DNA of 64,000 nucleotides from Nocardioides sambongensis (GCF_006494815.1 NZ_CP041091.1:1701001-1765000), one strand, 5' to 3'. Shown: positions 1 to 9,217, counted from the stretch's first letter. The notes: generated from the letters alone by a model not told the origin. Translations and numbers: made by a program.

Positions 1-606
1 GCCACCGGCGCCGGAGCCGGAGCGTCCTGGTCCCTGGTCGCCGCGCTCATCGAAGACCTCGTCGAAACCGCCCGCCACCTCGCCGCCGCATCCCCCGGCT
101 CCCGGCTCGACCCACCCCTACTCCTGGCGCTCGACGAGATCGGCAACCTCGCCCCACTCCCCTCACTACCCGTCCTCATGGCCGAAGGAGGCGGCACCGG
201 CATCACCACCATGCCCGTCCTGCAATCCCTCGCCCAGGCACGCGACAAATGGGGCAACCACGCCGCCAACGCCATCTGGGACGCCGCCATCGTCAAGATC
301 ATCCTCGGCGGCTCCACCGCCACCCGCGACCTCCAAGACCTCACCACCCTCATCGGCGAACGCGACGAACCCACCCACAGCAGCTCCACCGACGGCCACG
401 GCACCCACACCCACCAACGCTCCCTCCGACGGGTACCGATCATGACCCCCGAAACCATCCGGACCCTGCCGTTCGGCACAGGGCTCACGCTGCTGAGGAG
501 CACGCCGCCGATCATCACCACGTTGCGGCCCTGGACCACCCGCTCCACTCCGAGCACCCATGCCGCTCGGACTTCAACGGTGAGGTCGGGGCGGCGGGCA
601 GGCTAG
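1..606 (+). CDS. TraG/TraD-like conjugative coupling ATPase, C-terminal part
   Basis: The gene enters from the left edge, so only the last 201 residues are seen. Type IV coupling proteins are membrane ATPases that bring the DNA-relaxase complex to the mating channel. A Walker-B-like LLLALDEIGN lies at about residues 40-49 of the fragment. The following stretch, with MAEGGGTGIT and LQSLAQARDKWG, is typical of the TraM-recognition domain of actinobacterial TraG/VirD4 proteins. The tail is arginine- and threonine-rich and low in complexity. Together with the SSB, integrase and excisionase further right, it indicates an integrative conjugative element. The family call is firm; the length of the missing N-terminus is unknown. 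Confidence 0.8.
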   Translation, partial: ATGAGAGASWSLVAALIEDLVETARHLAAASPGSRLDPPLLLALDEIGNLAPLPSLPVLMAEGGGTGITTMPVLQSLAQARDKWGNHAANAIWDAAIVKIILGGSTATRDLQDLTTLIGERDEPTHSSSTDGHGTHTHQRSLRRVPIMTPETIRTLPFGTGLTLLRSTPPIITTLRPWTTRSTPSTHAARTSTVRSGRRAG

Positions 607-621
607 TCGCGTTCGCCGCCA

Positions 622-852
622 CTACCCCCGTCCGGAACCACCGCTGGAACCGCTGCGCCGAAGCGCGCCCAGGTAGAACAAGAACCCGGCAAGACCGAAC
701 CCGAAGATCGCCGCCAAAAGTGCCAGCGGAGCCGCCGGGCCGTCATCCAACAGAAACGCGCCCAAGAAGGCGATCGACACCAGCACGACGACAACCCCTC
801 CCGCGACCAGGCGGCGCCGCGGGTCAGGACCCAGCCCAGGTGCCCTACTCAA
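622..852 (-). CDS. Small two-helix membrane protein (end of putative immunity array)
   Basis: A 76-residue protein with a TTG start. Two hydrophobic segments (about residues 14-34 and 40-62) flank a short acidic turn containing DDGPAA, and the C-terminus is Gly/Ser-rich. I do not recognise the family. It is the last of five co-directional small membrane-protein genes downstream of the silent Rhs tip. By position it may be a retained immunity protein, which is inference. The weak start codon and tail-to-tail position against the coupling-protein gene keep confidence moderate. Confidence 0.45.
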   Translation of the reverse strand: MSRAPGLGPDPRRRLVAGGVVVVLVSIAFLGAFLLDDGPAAPLALLAAIFGFGLAGFLFYLGALRRSGSSGGSGRG

Positions 853-910
853 GGTGCCCGCCAGGCTCGCGTCGGTAACGACGTCATCCCAACACCAACA
901 TTCTGAGGTC

Positions 911-1096
911 CTAGCGACGTCGCATGCTTCGGAGCATCATGACCAGCCCGCCAACAACGAGGACTAACAGCAGGAGGCTCACCCACAGCGGTATGTGGAC
1001 ATCGACCACTCGCCGAGCCCAGGTCAACACCACCCACCCGAGCGCACAGAGTCCGATGAACAGACCCACCAACTTGTTGCGATGCTTGTCCTTCAT
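911..1096 (-). CDS. Small two-helix membrane protein (putative immunity array)
   Basis: A 61-residue protein starting MKDKHRNKL. An ATG with GGAG five bases upstream at 1096 is preferred over a GTG at 1135 that lacks a ribosome site. Two transmembrane helices (about residues 8-24 and 34-52) are joined by a short loop, and the ends are strongly basic (the C-terminus reads RSMRRR). The local GC content is lower than in the Rhs shaft. No family is recognised. Its place in the row behind the Rhs tips suggests a spare immunity protein, which is not proven. Confidence 0.5.
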   Translation of the reverse strand: MKDKHRNKLVGLFIGLCALGWVVLTWARRVVDVHIPLWVSLLLLVLVVGGLVMMLRSMRRR

Positions 1097-1144
1097 CAAT
1101 ACTCCAGCGGCCTCTGTCTCGAACGGAACTGACACTTCGTGAGG

Positions 1145-1375
1145 TCATCTCTGACCCGCGAGGAGTCCACCAACACCGAGCGCAATTACAGCGATCCCGA
1201 TCACCAACATCACCACGCGCCACACAAGGTCTGGCAACTTGGACAACAAGATCTCCGTTAGCCCAACATTGAGCTTGGGCTTGTCGAATGCCGCCGCAGC
1301 AATGCCGATCAATCCAATTAGAATCACGAAGATTGTAAGCGCGGCACTCACAAGCCCAAGTTCCTCATCCGACAT
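1145..1375 (-). CDS. Two-helix membrane protein, paralogue of the immunity candidate at 2747-2950
   Basis: A 76-residue protein with hydrophobic helices at about residues 10-29 and 52-72. Between them lies a conserved amphipathic stretch, KPKLNVGLTEILLSKLPD, followed by VWRVVML. The same stretch recurs with only conservative changes in the protein at 2747-2950, so the two arose by duplication or separate capture. That relative directly overlaps the stop codon of the active Rhs tip. This copy has no adjacent toxin and may protect against a tip carried by sister cells. The function is inferred from position. Confidence 0.6.
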   Translation of the reverse strand: MSDEELGLVSAALTIFVILIGLIGIAAAAFDKPKLNVGLTEILLSKLPDLVWRVVMLVIGIAVIALGVGGLLAGQR

Positions 1376-1401
1376 TCATTCCATCAGTAGTGCTAGGCAC
1401 G

Positions 1402-1701
1402 CTAGCCCCGGCAACGGAGGCTATTCCTACGCGGCCCGGAGCCCCGACTGTCGCTCATTCCTTCCCACTTTCCTTGTACCCAAATGTCGAACCATATTAG
1501 AAACAAGGCCCCAACTAGGCCGCCAACCAAAAACCAGGCCGGCGCATCCGCGGAACTTCGTCGAAAAGATCCCGCAACCAACAGTACAATGATCCCGACG
1601 ATCAGTCCGGAAATATATGCGATGCGCAACACTTGACTACCCTTGCCTCGAGACCCATCGCCTGAAAGCTCACCCACTGCGCCGCATCCGACTGCCGCCA
1701 T
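1402..1701 (-). CDS. Small membrane protein (putative immunity array)
   Basis: A 99-residue protein. Two helices (about residues 27-45 and 56-74) are separated by a short segment containing RRSSADAP. A basic tail follows the second helix. The first 24 residues are Gly-rich and may not be translated; translation may begin nearer the first helix. It lies 33 bases downstream of the membrane-protein gene at 1735-1935 on the same strand and has a low GC content compared with the flanks. The family is not recognised. Confidence 0.45.
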   Translation of the reverse strand: MAAVGCGAVGELSGDGSRGKGSQVLRIAYISGLIVGIIVLLVAGSFRRSSADAPAWFLVGGLVGALFLIWFDIWVQGKWEGMSDSRGSGPRRNSLRCRG

Positions 1702-1734
1702 AACGCGTCGCCTACGCCACGATCGAGTCGCGAT

Positions 1735-1935
1735 TCAGTTGGCACGGATCCATTTGAGCGCAATGGCAATCCCAGACGAGACCAACAACAGCCACAGTAA
1801 TCCTGCGCCTATCCGCACAAGGGTTGGCAAGTCGGCCGTACGCGCTGCAGAGAAGGAAATGTATGCACCAAGCAGAACGAACGTAACTGTCGCGAGAAAC
1901 CTGAACCGTGACCAGTTCGCAGCGCTGTCAAACAT
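1735..1935 (-). CDS. Small two-helix membrane protein, candidate immunity for the silent Rhs tip
   Basis: A 66-residue protein with helices at about residues 13-30 and 41-61 and a short loop containing ARTADLPT. Its ATG lies one base beyond the stop codon of the silent Rhs tip cassette (tip stop 1937-1939, start codon 1933-1935). This is the spacing expected of a toxin-immunity pair. Since the tip is hydrophobic and Gly-rich, an inner-membrane protein is a reasonable antidote; that is inference. No known family is recognised. Confidence 0.55.
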   Translation of the reverse strand: MFDSAANWSRFRFLATVTFVLLGAYISFSAARTADLPTLVRIGAGLLWLLLVSSGIAIALKWIRAN

Positions 1936-1936
1936 G

Positions 1937-2716
1937 CTAGTAAACTCCTTGCGGGTCGCCGATCGGATTATATCCGGCTACCCCTTCGAAAACCATTCCG
2001 ACCATGCAGCCGTAACTGGCACCGACTGCCGCTCCGGCGGCAGTGCCAACCCCCGGAATAGCGCTGCCAACGGCTCCTCCGTAGGCCAGACCGAATGCTC
2101 CGCTCCCAACGCATGACCCGAGCAAGCCGACAGTCTCCCAAACTTCGTCCCAGCCTTCCCATTCAGTGACCGAGTCAACGACATCCTCTCCCCAGTAACG
2201 ACCGCTTGGGTCAGTGTTGTTGATGGGGTCGCCGGCTGCGTAGAGGTAGGGGTTGAGGCGCAGCGGTTCGCGCATGTTGCCGGGTTGGGGTCGGGTTGGG
2301 TGAAGGCGCCGGTGGTGGGTTGTGGTAGCGGGCGGCGAGGTGGATGTAGCCGCCGGGCTGGTCGTCGGGATGTTGGTAGGCGCCGAGCCAGCGGAACGGG
2401 TTGGCGTGCTCGGCCGGGGTGTTCTCGACCAGTGTGGGTTGGCCGTAGGGGTGTAGCGGTAGGTCCCGGCGCGTTGACCGTTGTTGTTGATGAGTCCGAG
2501 GACGGTCTTGTTGTGGTCGGTGACGTAGTAGTGCACGCTCCCAGCGCTGCCACCGGATGGAGTGGTGCGCATCGAGAGCAATCGTCCGTTGGGCATCCGG
2601 GTGAAGAACGTGGTCTCCGACCCACCACCGCTCCCGCCACCGTTGTTGGTAGTGCGGGCGGTGATGCCGGGTTTGGTGTTGACCAGGTGGCTGGGTCCGG
2701 CTTGGACGCGCATCAT
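1937..2716 (-). pseudogene. Silent (orphan) Rhs tip cassette with a second toxin tip
   Basis: This is a second copy of the end of the Rhs shaft joined to a different tip. From 2707 down to 2214 it matches 3723-3230 almost base for base, and then diverges just before the DPSGR motif that marks the Rhs core boundary. The new tip runs about 90 residues: an acidic/Trp stretch (EGWDEVWETVG), then a long Gly/Ala-rich hydrophobic stretch with GGAVGSAIPGVGT and a short NPIGDPQGVY tail. No signal peptide or ribosome site precedes the ATG pair at 2716, so it is probably not made alone but can be moved onto the shaft by recombination. The core reading frame switches three times (near 2448-2451, 2317-2319 and 2287-2290), each explained by one missing C on the coding strand. 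The net frame is restored. Confidence 0.7.
2214..2707. repeat. Rhs core direct repeat, copy 1 (494 bp)
   Basis: Nearly identical to 3230-3723 in the same orientation. The differences I can see are one extra G in a run near 2245 and one fewer G near 2287-2290. It covers the conserved end of the Rhs shaft up to the tip junction. Recombination between the copies would delete about 1 kb and fuse the shaft to the silent tip. Confidence 0.9.
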
Positions 2717-2746
2717 TCGACTGGCGAGCCGTCGTCCGTGAACTTG

Positions 2747-2950
2747 TCATCGAGTCTCAACGAAGCCAACCACGCCCAGGGCAATGATGGACATGCCGAT
2801 CAGTAACATCACCACACGCCAGACGCCGTCCGGAAGTTTCGCCAGCAGAATCTCGGTGATTCCAACGTTGAACTTCGGCTTGCCGAGCATTGAGGCGACG
2901 ATAGTGGCGACCCCAATAAGTATCACGACAAAGGGAAGGGCGGCACTCAT
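2747..2950 (-). CDS. Two-helix membrane protein, candidate immunity protein for the active Rhs tip
   Basis: A 67-residue protein. The ATG at 2950 overlaps the stop codon of the Rhs tip as ATGA (tip stop 2947-2949), so the two are translationally coupled as expected of toxin and antidote. Helices at about residues 3-21 and 43-62 flank a conserved loop, KPKFNVGITEILLAKLPD, then VWRVVML. A paralogue with the same loop lies at 1145-1375. The family is not one I can name. The immunity role is inferred from overlap, size and membrane location. Confidence 0.65.
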   Translation of the reverse strand: MSAALPFVVILIGVATIVASMLGKPKFNVGITEILLAKLPDGVWRVVMLLIGMSIIALGVVGFVETR

Positions 2951-3225
2951 AAGGCATACCCCACCCATTTAAGCGCTTCGGTCGTAAATCCGACGCTCAA
3001 CCCAACCTGCTCTAACACGTCACCGGCGGTAGAACTGACCAGTTCCCCAACGTAGTACACCGTGACGCTCTCTATACAACCGACACCTCCGTTGATCGCG
3101 GCGGCCGGAACAACAGCCGGGCTTCCCCTTGTAATGATGCCCCCCACTGCGAGCGTCACCGCTGCATCGAAAGCTGCGCCGACCGCGCATTCCGTTAGCG
3201 CTTCCTCCCAACTTCGTCCGGTCGC
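2947..3225 (-). other. Variable C-terminal tip of the Rhs protein, putative membrane-active toxin
   Basis: After the ATGR core boundary the tip starts SWEEALTECAVGAAFDAA and continues with Gly/Ala/Val-rich segments (AVGGIITRGSPAVV, AAAINGGVG) and an amphipathic end (STAGDVLEQVGLSV). I see no nuclease, ADP-ribosyltransferase, deaminase or protease motif. The silent tip at 1937-2213 has a similar hydrophobic, Gly-rich character but no obvious sequence identity. Membrane insertion or pore formation is the simplest reading, and would fit two-helix membrane immunity partners. This is inference. Confidence 0.5.
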
Positions 3226-6200
3226 GTCGGTGTTGTTGATGGGGTCGCCGGCTGCGTAGAGGTAGGGTTGAGGCGCAGCGGTTCGCGCATGTTGCCGGGT
3301 TGGGGGTCGGGTTGGGTGAAGGCGCCGGTGGTGGGTTGTGGTAGCGGGCGGCGAGGTGGATGTAGCCGCCGGGCTGGTCGTCGGGATGTTGGTAGGCGCC
3401 GAGCCAGCGGAACGGGTTGGCGTGCTCGGCCGGGGTGTTCTCGACCAGTGTGGGTTGGCCGTAGGGGTGTAGCGGTAGGTCCCGGCGCGTTGACCGTTGT
3501 TGTTGATGAGTCCGAGGACGGTCTTGTTGTGGTCGGTGACGTAGTAGTGCACGCTCCCAGCGCTGCCACCGGATGGAGTGGTGCGCATCGAGAGCAATCG
3601 TCCGTTGGGCATCCGGGTGAAGAACGTGGTCTCCGACCCACCACCGCTCCCGCCACCGTTGTTGGTAGTGCGGGCGGTGATGCCGGGTTTGGTGTTGACC
3701 AGGTGGCTGGGTCCGGCTTGGACACGCAGGTCGTTGCCTTGGTCGTGGTAGTCCTGGGCTTGGCCGTCGATGCTGGTGGCCTGGCTGCGGCTGTTGTAGT
3801 CGATCGGACTGTTGGGGTCGCCTTGGCTGTTGCCGGCCTGGTCGCGGGGCACGACCTGGTTCGCACCGGCGGGCCGGGCGGGTTGCTCGGACACGACGCG
3901 ACCGGTGTGGTGCCGGCCGCTGTGCCGGTCCAGCACAGCTGGTTGGCGTAGTCGTAGCCGAACCGTGCCGTACTCCCGGTTCCGGTGCCGGTCTGAGCGG
4001 TGGCGATGTTGCCGGCGTCGTCGTAGGTGTAGGAGACGTCGGGTCCGCCGCCGTTGCTGCGGTCCTCGCCGGTGAGCTGGCCACGGCTGTTGTAGCTGAA
4101 CTCGCCTTGGTAGGTGACCGCGGCGGGTGAGTTGGTGGCCTGGATCTTGCGGAGGTGCTTGGTGTCCTTGCCGTCCTTGGTCCAGGTGTAGGTGTAGTCG
4201 GTCATCTGGTCGTTGACCGAGACTCCGGACCAGACCGTGATCGACTTCGTGCGTCCCGAGGCGGTGTAGCCGCGTTCGATGATGCTCGAGGCGGGACTGG
4301 TGGGGAACACGGTCTGGGTGAGCCGCTGGTTGGAGTCGTGCGTCAGGTTGATGGTGCCCGCCGCGTCGACCACGGCATTGAGCAGCCCGGCGGTGTCGTA
4401 GTGATAGGCCACGGTGTCCGCGGCGATACCGGGCAGGGTCTGAGTCAAGTTGGCCAGCCGGCTGTCGCGGTTGTACCCGTAGTCCACCTCGACCCCGTCG
4501 GGGGTGCCCTGGCTGGTCTGCCGGTTGAGCCGGTCGTAGCCGAAGCTGGTGATCCCGAGCGCGTCGACTCGTTCGACCAGGTTGCCGGCAGCGTCGTAGT
4601 CATAGCTGATGCACGTCCCGGCCGCGGTGTCACAGCTGGTGTCGCCCTCGACGCGGGACTCGATGGTGCGGTCCATCACGTCATAGACCGAGGTGGTGGT
4701 CTCACCACGACCATCGGTCGCGGTCAGGGTGCGCGACAGCCCGTCGTAGGTGTAGGAGGTGCACAGGCTGCGACCAGCACCACCCGTGTCGCTGCTGCAG
4801 TCGCCGCCGGGACGGCGAACCGACTTCAACTGACCCTTGGTGCCGGGCACGAACCCAGGCTGCCCAGCCGCCCAATAGGTGTAGGCAGTCCGTTGCGCGT
4901 CCACATTGGCCGTGGCGTTGGGGTCGGCGACCCACGCAAGGGTGCCGTCGCTGTTGTACTCGGCGCTGTAGTGGAAGCCGCCGTTGTCGCTGGGCTGGTC
5001 GCAGCGGTTGTTGCTGCCCGCGGCGCGACCGATCCAGGAATCTGTCAGGCGCCCATGCCCGTCGTACTGGTAGAAGGTGCAGTTGCCCTCGCCATCGGTG
5101 ACCGAGGACGGCAGGTAGTCATGTCCCTGGATCGAGGAGTTGTTGCCGTACCTGTAGTGGGTCTGCACCCCCGACCCATTACCGCTGCCGTCGGGCTGCT
5201 CGGTCGACTCCAACCGATCGCCGAGTTCGGCACCCGGGTCGCCGTAGGTGTTCACGGTGGTGCCGGCGTCGTTGGTGGACTCCTCGGGCTGGTTGTCGGG
5301 TGAGTAGGAGGTGGAGTTCTTGTCGCCCTTCCCGTCGATGACGGTCGTCGACACGTTGTTGGGATTGTGGTTCAGGTCGCCGTTGTCGCGGTCCTTGAAG
5401 CAGTAGGTGGTCACACCCATCGAGGGTTCGCTGCTGGTCACCACCGCGGACCGGTCGGTGCCGCTGACCCGATTGGTACAGGTCGTGACCGGGGAGTCCT
5501 GGTAGGTGAAGGAGTAGGAGGCGTCACCCGCGGTCGTGTCCTCGCCGTAGGTGACCCTGGTGGTCTCCGCGGCACGGGTGACCAGACGGGTCGTCGGCGC
5601 CTGGCCCGATGCGTTGACCGGGTCGATGATCCTCTCGATCACCTTGCCCTGGGTCTGCTCCGCATCAGCCCACTCATAGGTCGTGACATCGCCCTCGGGA
5701 TCGGTGTAGCCGCTCAGCAGGCCACCAGCATCTTCACCGGTGTAGTCATAGTTCCAGGTCCGAGTGGTGGGCCCGTTGGTGTCGGTGATCTGGGTGATCA
5801 CGTCCGCTGTCGTTCCGCTGCCGTACCCGATCTGATATGTGCGGCCGGCGGTGTCCTCGACCGAGGCAAGCCGACGCGTACCGGACACGTAGCGATACGT
5901 GATCGCGTTGCCCGACCGGTCGGTCTGCTTGGTCTGGTACAGGTGACCCGCCGTGCCCATCTGGGTGAACTCGTACTTGGTCTGGGAGGCGTTGAACGTC
6001 AGGGTGAACGTGCTCCCACCTCCGGTACCGCTGCCGGTCGCGTTGTCCTTCAACCGGGCACCGACGCCGCTGGCCGGGGTGAAGAACCTCCGATAGTCCT
6101 CACCACTGCTGCCGCCACTGCCGGGAGAGTCGTCCTTGCGGACGAACGGACCAAACGCGGTCCCGTCCGGCGCGTGGTAGACGTAGCGCCACTGATCAAT

Positions 6201-8138
6201 CTTCTCCAACCACACGTCCGGACCGCCGGTCAGGCTCCACCGCGGGCCGAACTGGCCGGGGTTCTCCGAGCGCGAGTTGTAGCGGCGCCCCAGCTGCAGG
6301 TTCATCCCAAGCGAGCTGACCTGGACGTCGTTCGCGGCCAGGTAGGTGTTGCCGGAGAAGTGGTTGACCTTCAACGTTGTGCGCTCATCGAGGGAGTGCT
6401 CGCTGACCGAGTACCAGCTCTGATCCCCGATCTGCGGAACATAGGTCACCCGAAGCTCAGGCCCCAGGCCGGCGTCCTGACAGCGGCCGGCGCCGGTGGT
6501 GTTGCGGTCATCGGAGCAGAACCGCTTCTCGAACGCCGTGTTGAGCCGCTGGTCCCACGGAGTCTGGAGATAGATCCCATACCGCTTGGCGTTCATCCCG
6601 GACCAAGACGAGACCTGCCCGGTCACATCGATGCTCTGCCAGGCCGAGCCCCCGCAGTCCGGAGTCCCACCACCCGACGTACCGGCGTTGAAGGACGCCG
6701 AGGTCGTGTACCGCGACCCCTCGCCCGACCGCGTCCCCCGCTTGGCCCACGTCCGGATCACACCCGGACCGTCCACCCATTCGCTGGTCGCCATCCGCGC
6801 CTGGATCTGCCGCGCCGCGCAGACCCCCGACCCGTACTGGTAGAGCCGCAGCTTCGCATCCGTCACCGTCGACCCAGCCAAGGCGTCGGTGCCGAAGTTC
6901 ACGAACGACTCGTTCTGATACGTGCCGTCGTTCGAGCCGACCCGCAGGCTCCAGTCACCCACGTACTGGGAGTTCGGGGTCTGGTTGGTGACGTAGGTCG
7001 CCATCATCGGCGCCAACGGCGGCACCTGAATGTCCGGGTCCACCGTCACCGGGTACACCGTGGACGGGTCGGAGAGGAACGCCGGGTCCGGGCGCAGCTC
7101 CAGCACCGGACCGCTCGGCGTGTCGTCCAGTACGGCGTCAACCGACCGAATGTTCGAGGGGTCCCCGAAGACATCGGTCTGGGAGTCCCACATCCGCAAC
7201 GTGGAGGAGAACCCCACGACATTGCCCGCAGCGTCCAGCACCTCCAAGACGCCGTCGACCAGCCGCACCGAGCCCTCACCCACCGAGATCGGGAACCGAT
7301 ACACCGGGTCCTCAGGCTCGGTCAGCTCGGTCGGCTCGGTCGGCTCGGTCGGGTCGGTGGCGATGGGGTTGGCGTCCAGCAGCACATGTGCTGCGAAACC
7401 GGAGTCGGTGGCAGACACGCGCACCGACGTCAGACCAGGCTCGTCCTGCTGCTCATAGACCGCGGTCGCGCCCGCCACCGTCGGAGCAGCCAGGTCACCG
7501 TCGTAGGACAACCCGACCGACACGCCGGACTCGGGGTCGCTGACCCGTGCCAGAACCCCGTCACCGGCAACGGTGCCGTCGCCGTCCAGCGTGACCTCGT
7601 TCGTCGTCGCCGCCGTCTCCAGATCACCCTGGGTGTCTTGCAGCGTGGTGTCGATCGGCACCAGGTCACCGGACTCGTCCACGGTCCGCACCGGCGCCGG
7701 CGCAACCGAGACCGTCAACGACCCATCCGGATTCGCTGTCACCGTCTCCGTCGGCGTCGCCGCCTCCTCGACCTCCACCGGCTCGCCGGTTGCCCGCGAC
7801 TCGGCCAACGCAACAGCCTCCTCCGACGGCTCACCCGCCGGAACGGAACCCGGTGCCTGCACCGGGCTCGGAGCGGCGCCAGCCTGCCCCGGCAGGCCCA
7901 CGAACTGCGAGACCACAACGGCCGCGGCGCACACGGCCACACCTGCACCACGACGAACACGACCGCCGGCGCGAAAACGGGTAGGAACAGACACCACGAG
8001 ACCCCCAGAACGAGTGCCCCCAAAGCCGGACACGGCCAGCTCCCAGGCCCCGTCGAACCCCGCCCTGCCCGATGCAAGACGACCACTCGTCCCCGCACCC
8101 AAACACGACGACCCGGCACCCCGCAGCGCTTTGAACAA
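2947..8138 (-). CDS. Secreted Rhs/YD-repeat polymorphic toxin
   Basis: A large shaft protein of about 1730 residues once frameshifts are read through. A GTG at 7994 or 7997, just after a GGGGG tract, is a better start than 8138. It gives a basic N-terminus, a hydrophobic signal segment (AVCAAAVVV) and a GQAGAA-like cleavage region. Then follow a Thr/Glu/Pro linker (repeated TEP units near 7310-7350), a DNRLRE-like beta domain (about residues 375-565 from 8138), many YD repeats such as YDYDAAGNLVERV (about 700-1400), the Rhs core end (NPYLYAAGDPINNTD, ATGR) and a hydrophobic tip of about 90 residues. Family members build a hollow shell that delivers the tip toxin to neighbouring cells. The frame breaks near 3871-3882, 3464-3467, 3333-3335 and 3265-3267. 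Each break is repaired by one added C on the coding strand. Confidence 0.85.
3230..3723. repeat. Rhs core direct repeat, copy 2 (494 bp)
   Basis: Partner of 2214-2707, inside the full-length rhs gene. Sequence identity ends abruptly at both sides: at the tip junction on the left and in a stretch encoding LRVQAGPSHL on the right. The silent cassette has only this short piece of shaft. Confidence 0.9.
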
Positions 8139-8227
8139 AACTCGCTACGACCCGGTGCCGATTCGACACCTGCAAGGCACGAAGCGGCCAGCACCCAGCT
8201 GCCGCTAACCTCCTTGGGAGCCCGCCG

Positions 8228-8659
8228 ATGTCGATCCCCACCCAGATGAGCCTGACCGGCTTCATCGCCAGCCCGCCCGAGATCCACTTCTCCGAATCCG
8301 GCACCGCCCGGATGCACGCCCGCATCGGGTGCGAGCACTACCGCAAAGAGACCGACGGGTCGTTCACCAAGCTCGACCCGACCTTCCACGACCTCGTCGT
8401 CTTCGGCGACACCGCCCTGAAGGCCTACGAACGCTTCCGCAAGGGCGACGCGTTCCTCGCCTCTGGCTACATCCACGAATACGAAGTCCCCGCCGGCGAC
8501 ACCACCCGGATCAAGGAACAGTTCGTCGCCCACAAGATCGGACACGACACCAACCGCACTCGGTACGACGTGCAACGGCGAACCACCGACCGCCAAGCAC
8601 CCCAACCCACACGGACACCCCACCATCCGGCGCAGCAGAGACCGGCCGTCGGTCTCTGA
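8228..8659 (+). CDS. ssb: Single-stranded DNA-binding protein of the mobile element
   Basis: A 143-residue OB-fold protein. The first about 110 residues carry the SSB pattern: GFIASPPEIHFSESGTARM, then FRIG-like strand HARIGCEHYRK, then DLVVFGDTALKAYERFRKGD and SGYIHEYEV. SSBs coat single strands during replication and conjugative transfer. The C-terminus is Arg/Pro/Gln-rich and lacks the acidic DDxPF tip of chromosomal SSBs, which fits an element-borne accessory version. GGGAG lies upstream of the ATG. It is divergent from rhs and begins a run of element genes. Confidence 0.8.
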   Translation: MSIPTQMSLTGFIASPPEIHFSESGTARMHARIGCEHYRKETDGSFTKLDPTFHDLVVFGDTALKAYERFRKGDAFLASGYIHEYEVPAGDTTRIKEQFVAHKIGHDTNRTRYDVQRRTTDRQAPQPTRTPHHPAQQRPAVGL

Positions 8660-8664
8660 CCGTC

Positions 8665-9168
8665 ATGCCACCGGCAAGCCCGCGAGCCGAGTACCACCCC
8701 GACGAGGTCGAAACACCGGCCAGCCCGGTCAATTGGCTCACCCTCACCCCCGACGAGGCGCGCAACGAGCTCATCGACCTCGACCGCTGGGTCGACTTCC
8801 TCCGCATCACCTACGGACTGCCACCCACGATCCTGCCGCCCTACTGGCACCGCCACGACGAACTGATCTGGGAACTGTCCGCACTCCACCTGCACTGGCT
8901 CAACAGCTACGCCCCCGACGCCCCGCTGTCCGCGCCGATCAACTGGCACCACGACTTCACCCTCGCCCGCACCCGGCTCCGCGACTGGGTCGCCCTCAAC
9001 GGCACCCGCCTCGACCGCGACCGCCCCACCCGAACCACCACCTGGCCCGGCGAACCCACCCCACCAGTCAGCCCCGAGGTCGCCATCACCGACCGCGCAG
9101 CCGACTTCCAGGCCTTCCTCACCGAAGACCACGCCCAACGCCTCGCCCGTCACCAAACGCGGGCCTGA
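8665..9168 (+). CDS. DUF4913-like protein of a conjugative element
   Basis: A 167-residue protein. The ATG at 8665 lies five bases after the ssb stop. Residues about 30-110 contain LDRWVDFLRITYGLPPTILPPYWHRHDELIWELSALHLHWLNSY in pieces typical of proteins found beside ssb or replication genes of actinobacterial plasmids and ICEs (DUF4913-like). The region is rich in Trp and His. No enzymatic motif is seen. The C-terminus is helical and charged (FQAFLTEDHAQRLARHQ). Coupling with ssb suggests a role in element maintenance or transfer. The family match is from memory of the pattern and not certain. Confidence 0.6.
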   Translation: MPPASPRAEYHPDEVETPASPVNWLTLTPDEARNELIDLDRWVDFLRITYGLPPTILPPYWHRHDELIWELSALHLHWLNSYAPDAPLSAPINWHHDFTLARTRLRDWVALNGTRLDRDRPTRTTTWPGEPTPPVSPEVAITDRAADFQAFLTEDHAQRLARHQTRA

Positions 9169-9217
9169 ACCACCCGATCCCCGCGCGTTCTCCACACCAC
9201 CACGACCACGCCCCACC

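Noticed and set aside
166..561. Long open frames on the minus strand over the coupling protein, and similar frames over many other genes
   Set aside because: Repetitive Gly/Val/Ala composition with no start signal. They are shadows of real genes caused by high GC at third codon positions.
2214..3723. CRISPR array or tandem insertion-sequence ends
   Set aside because: The repeat is two long direct copies of the rhs core, without short spacers or terminal inverted repeats.
4155..8249. Plus-strand open frames of up to 960 codons opposite rhs
   Set aside because: Composition is Arg/Val/Gly-rich with no domain, and the opposite strand encodes a clear Rhs protein with YD repeats.
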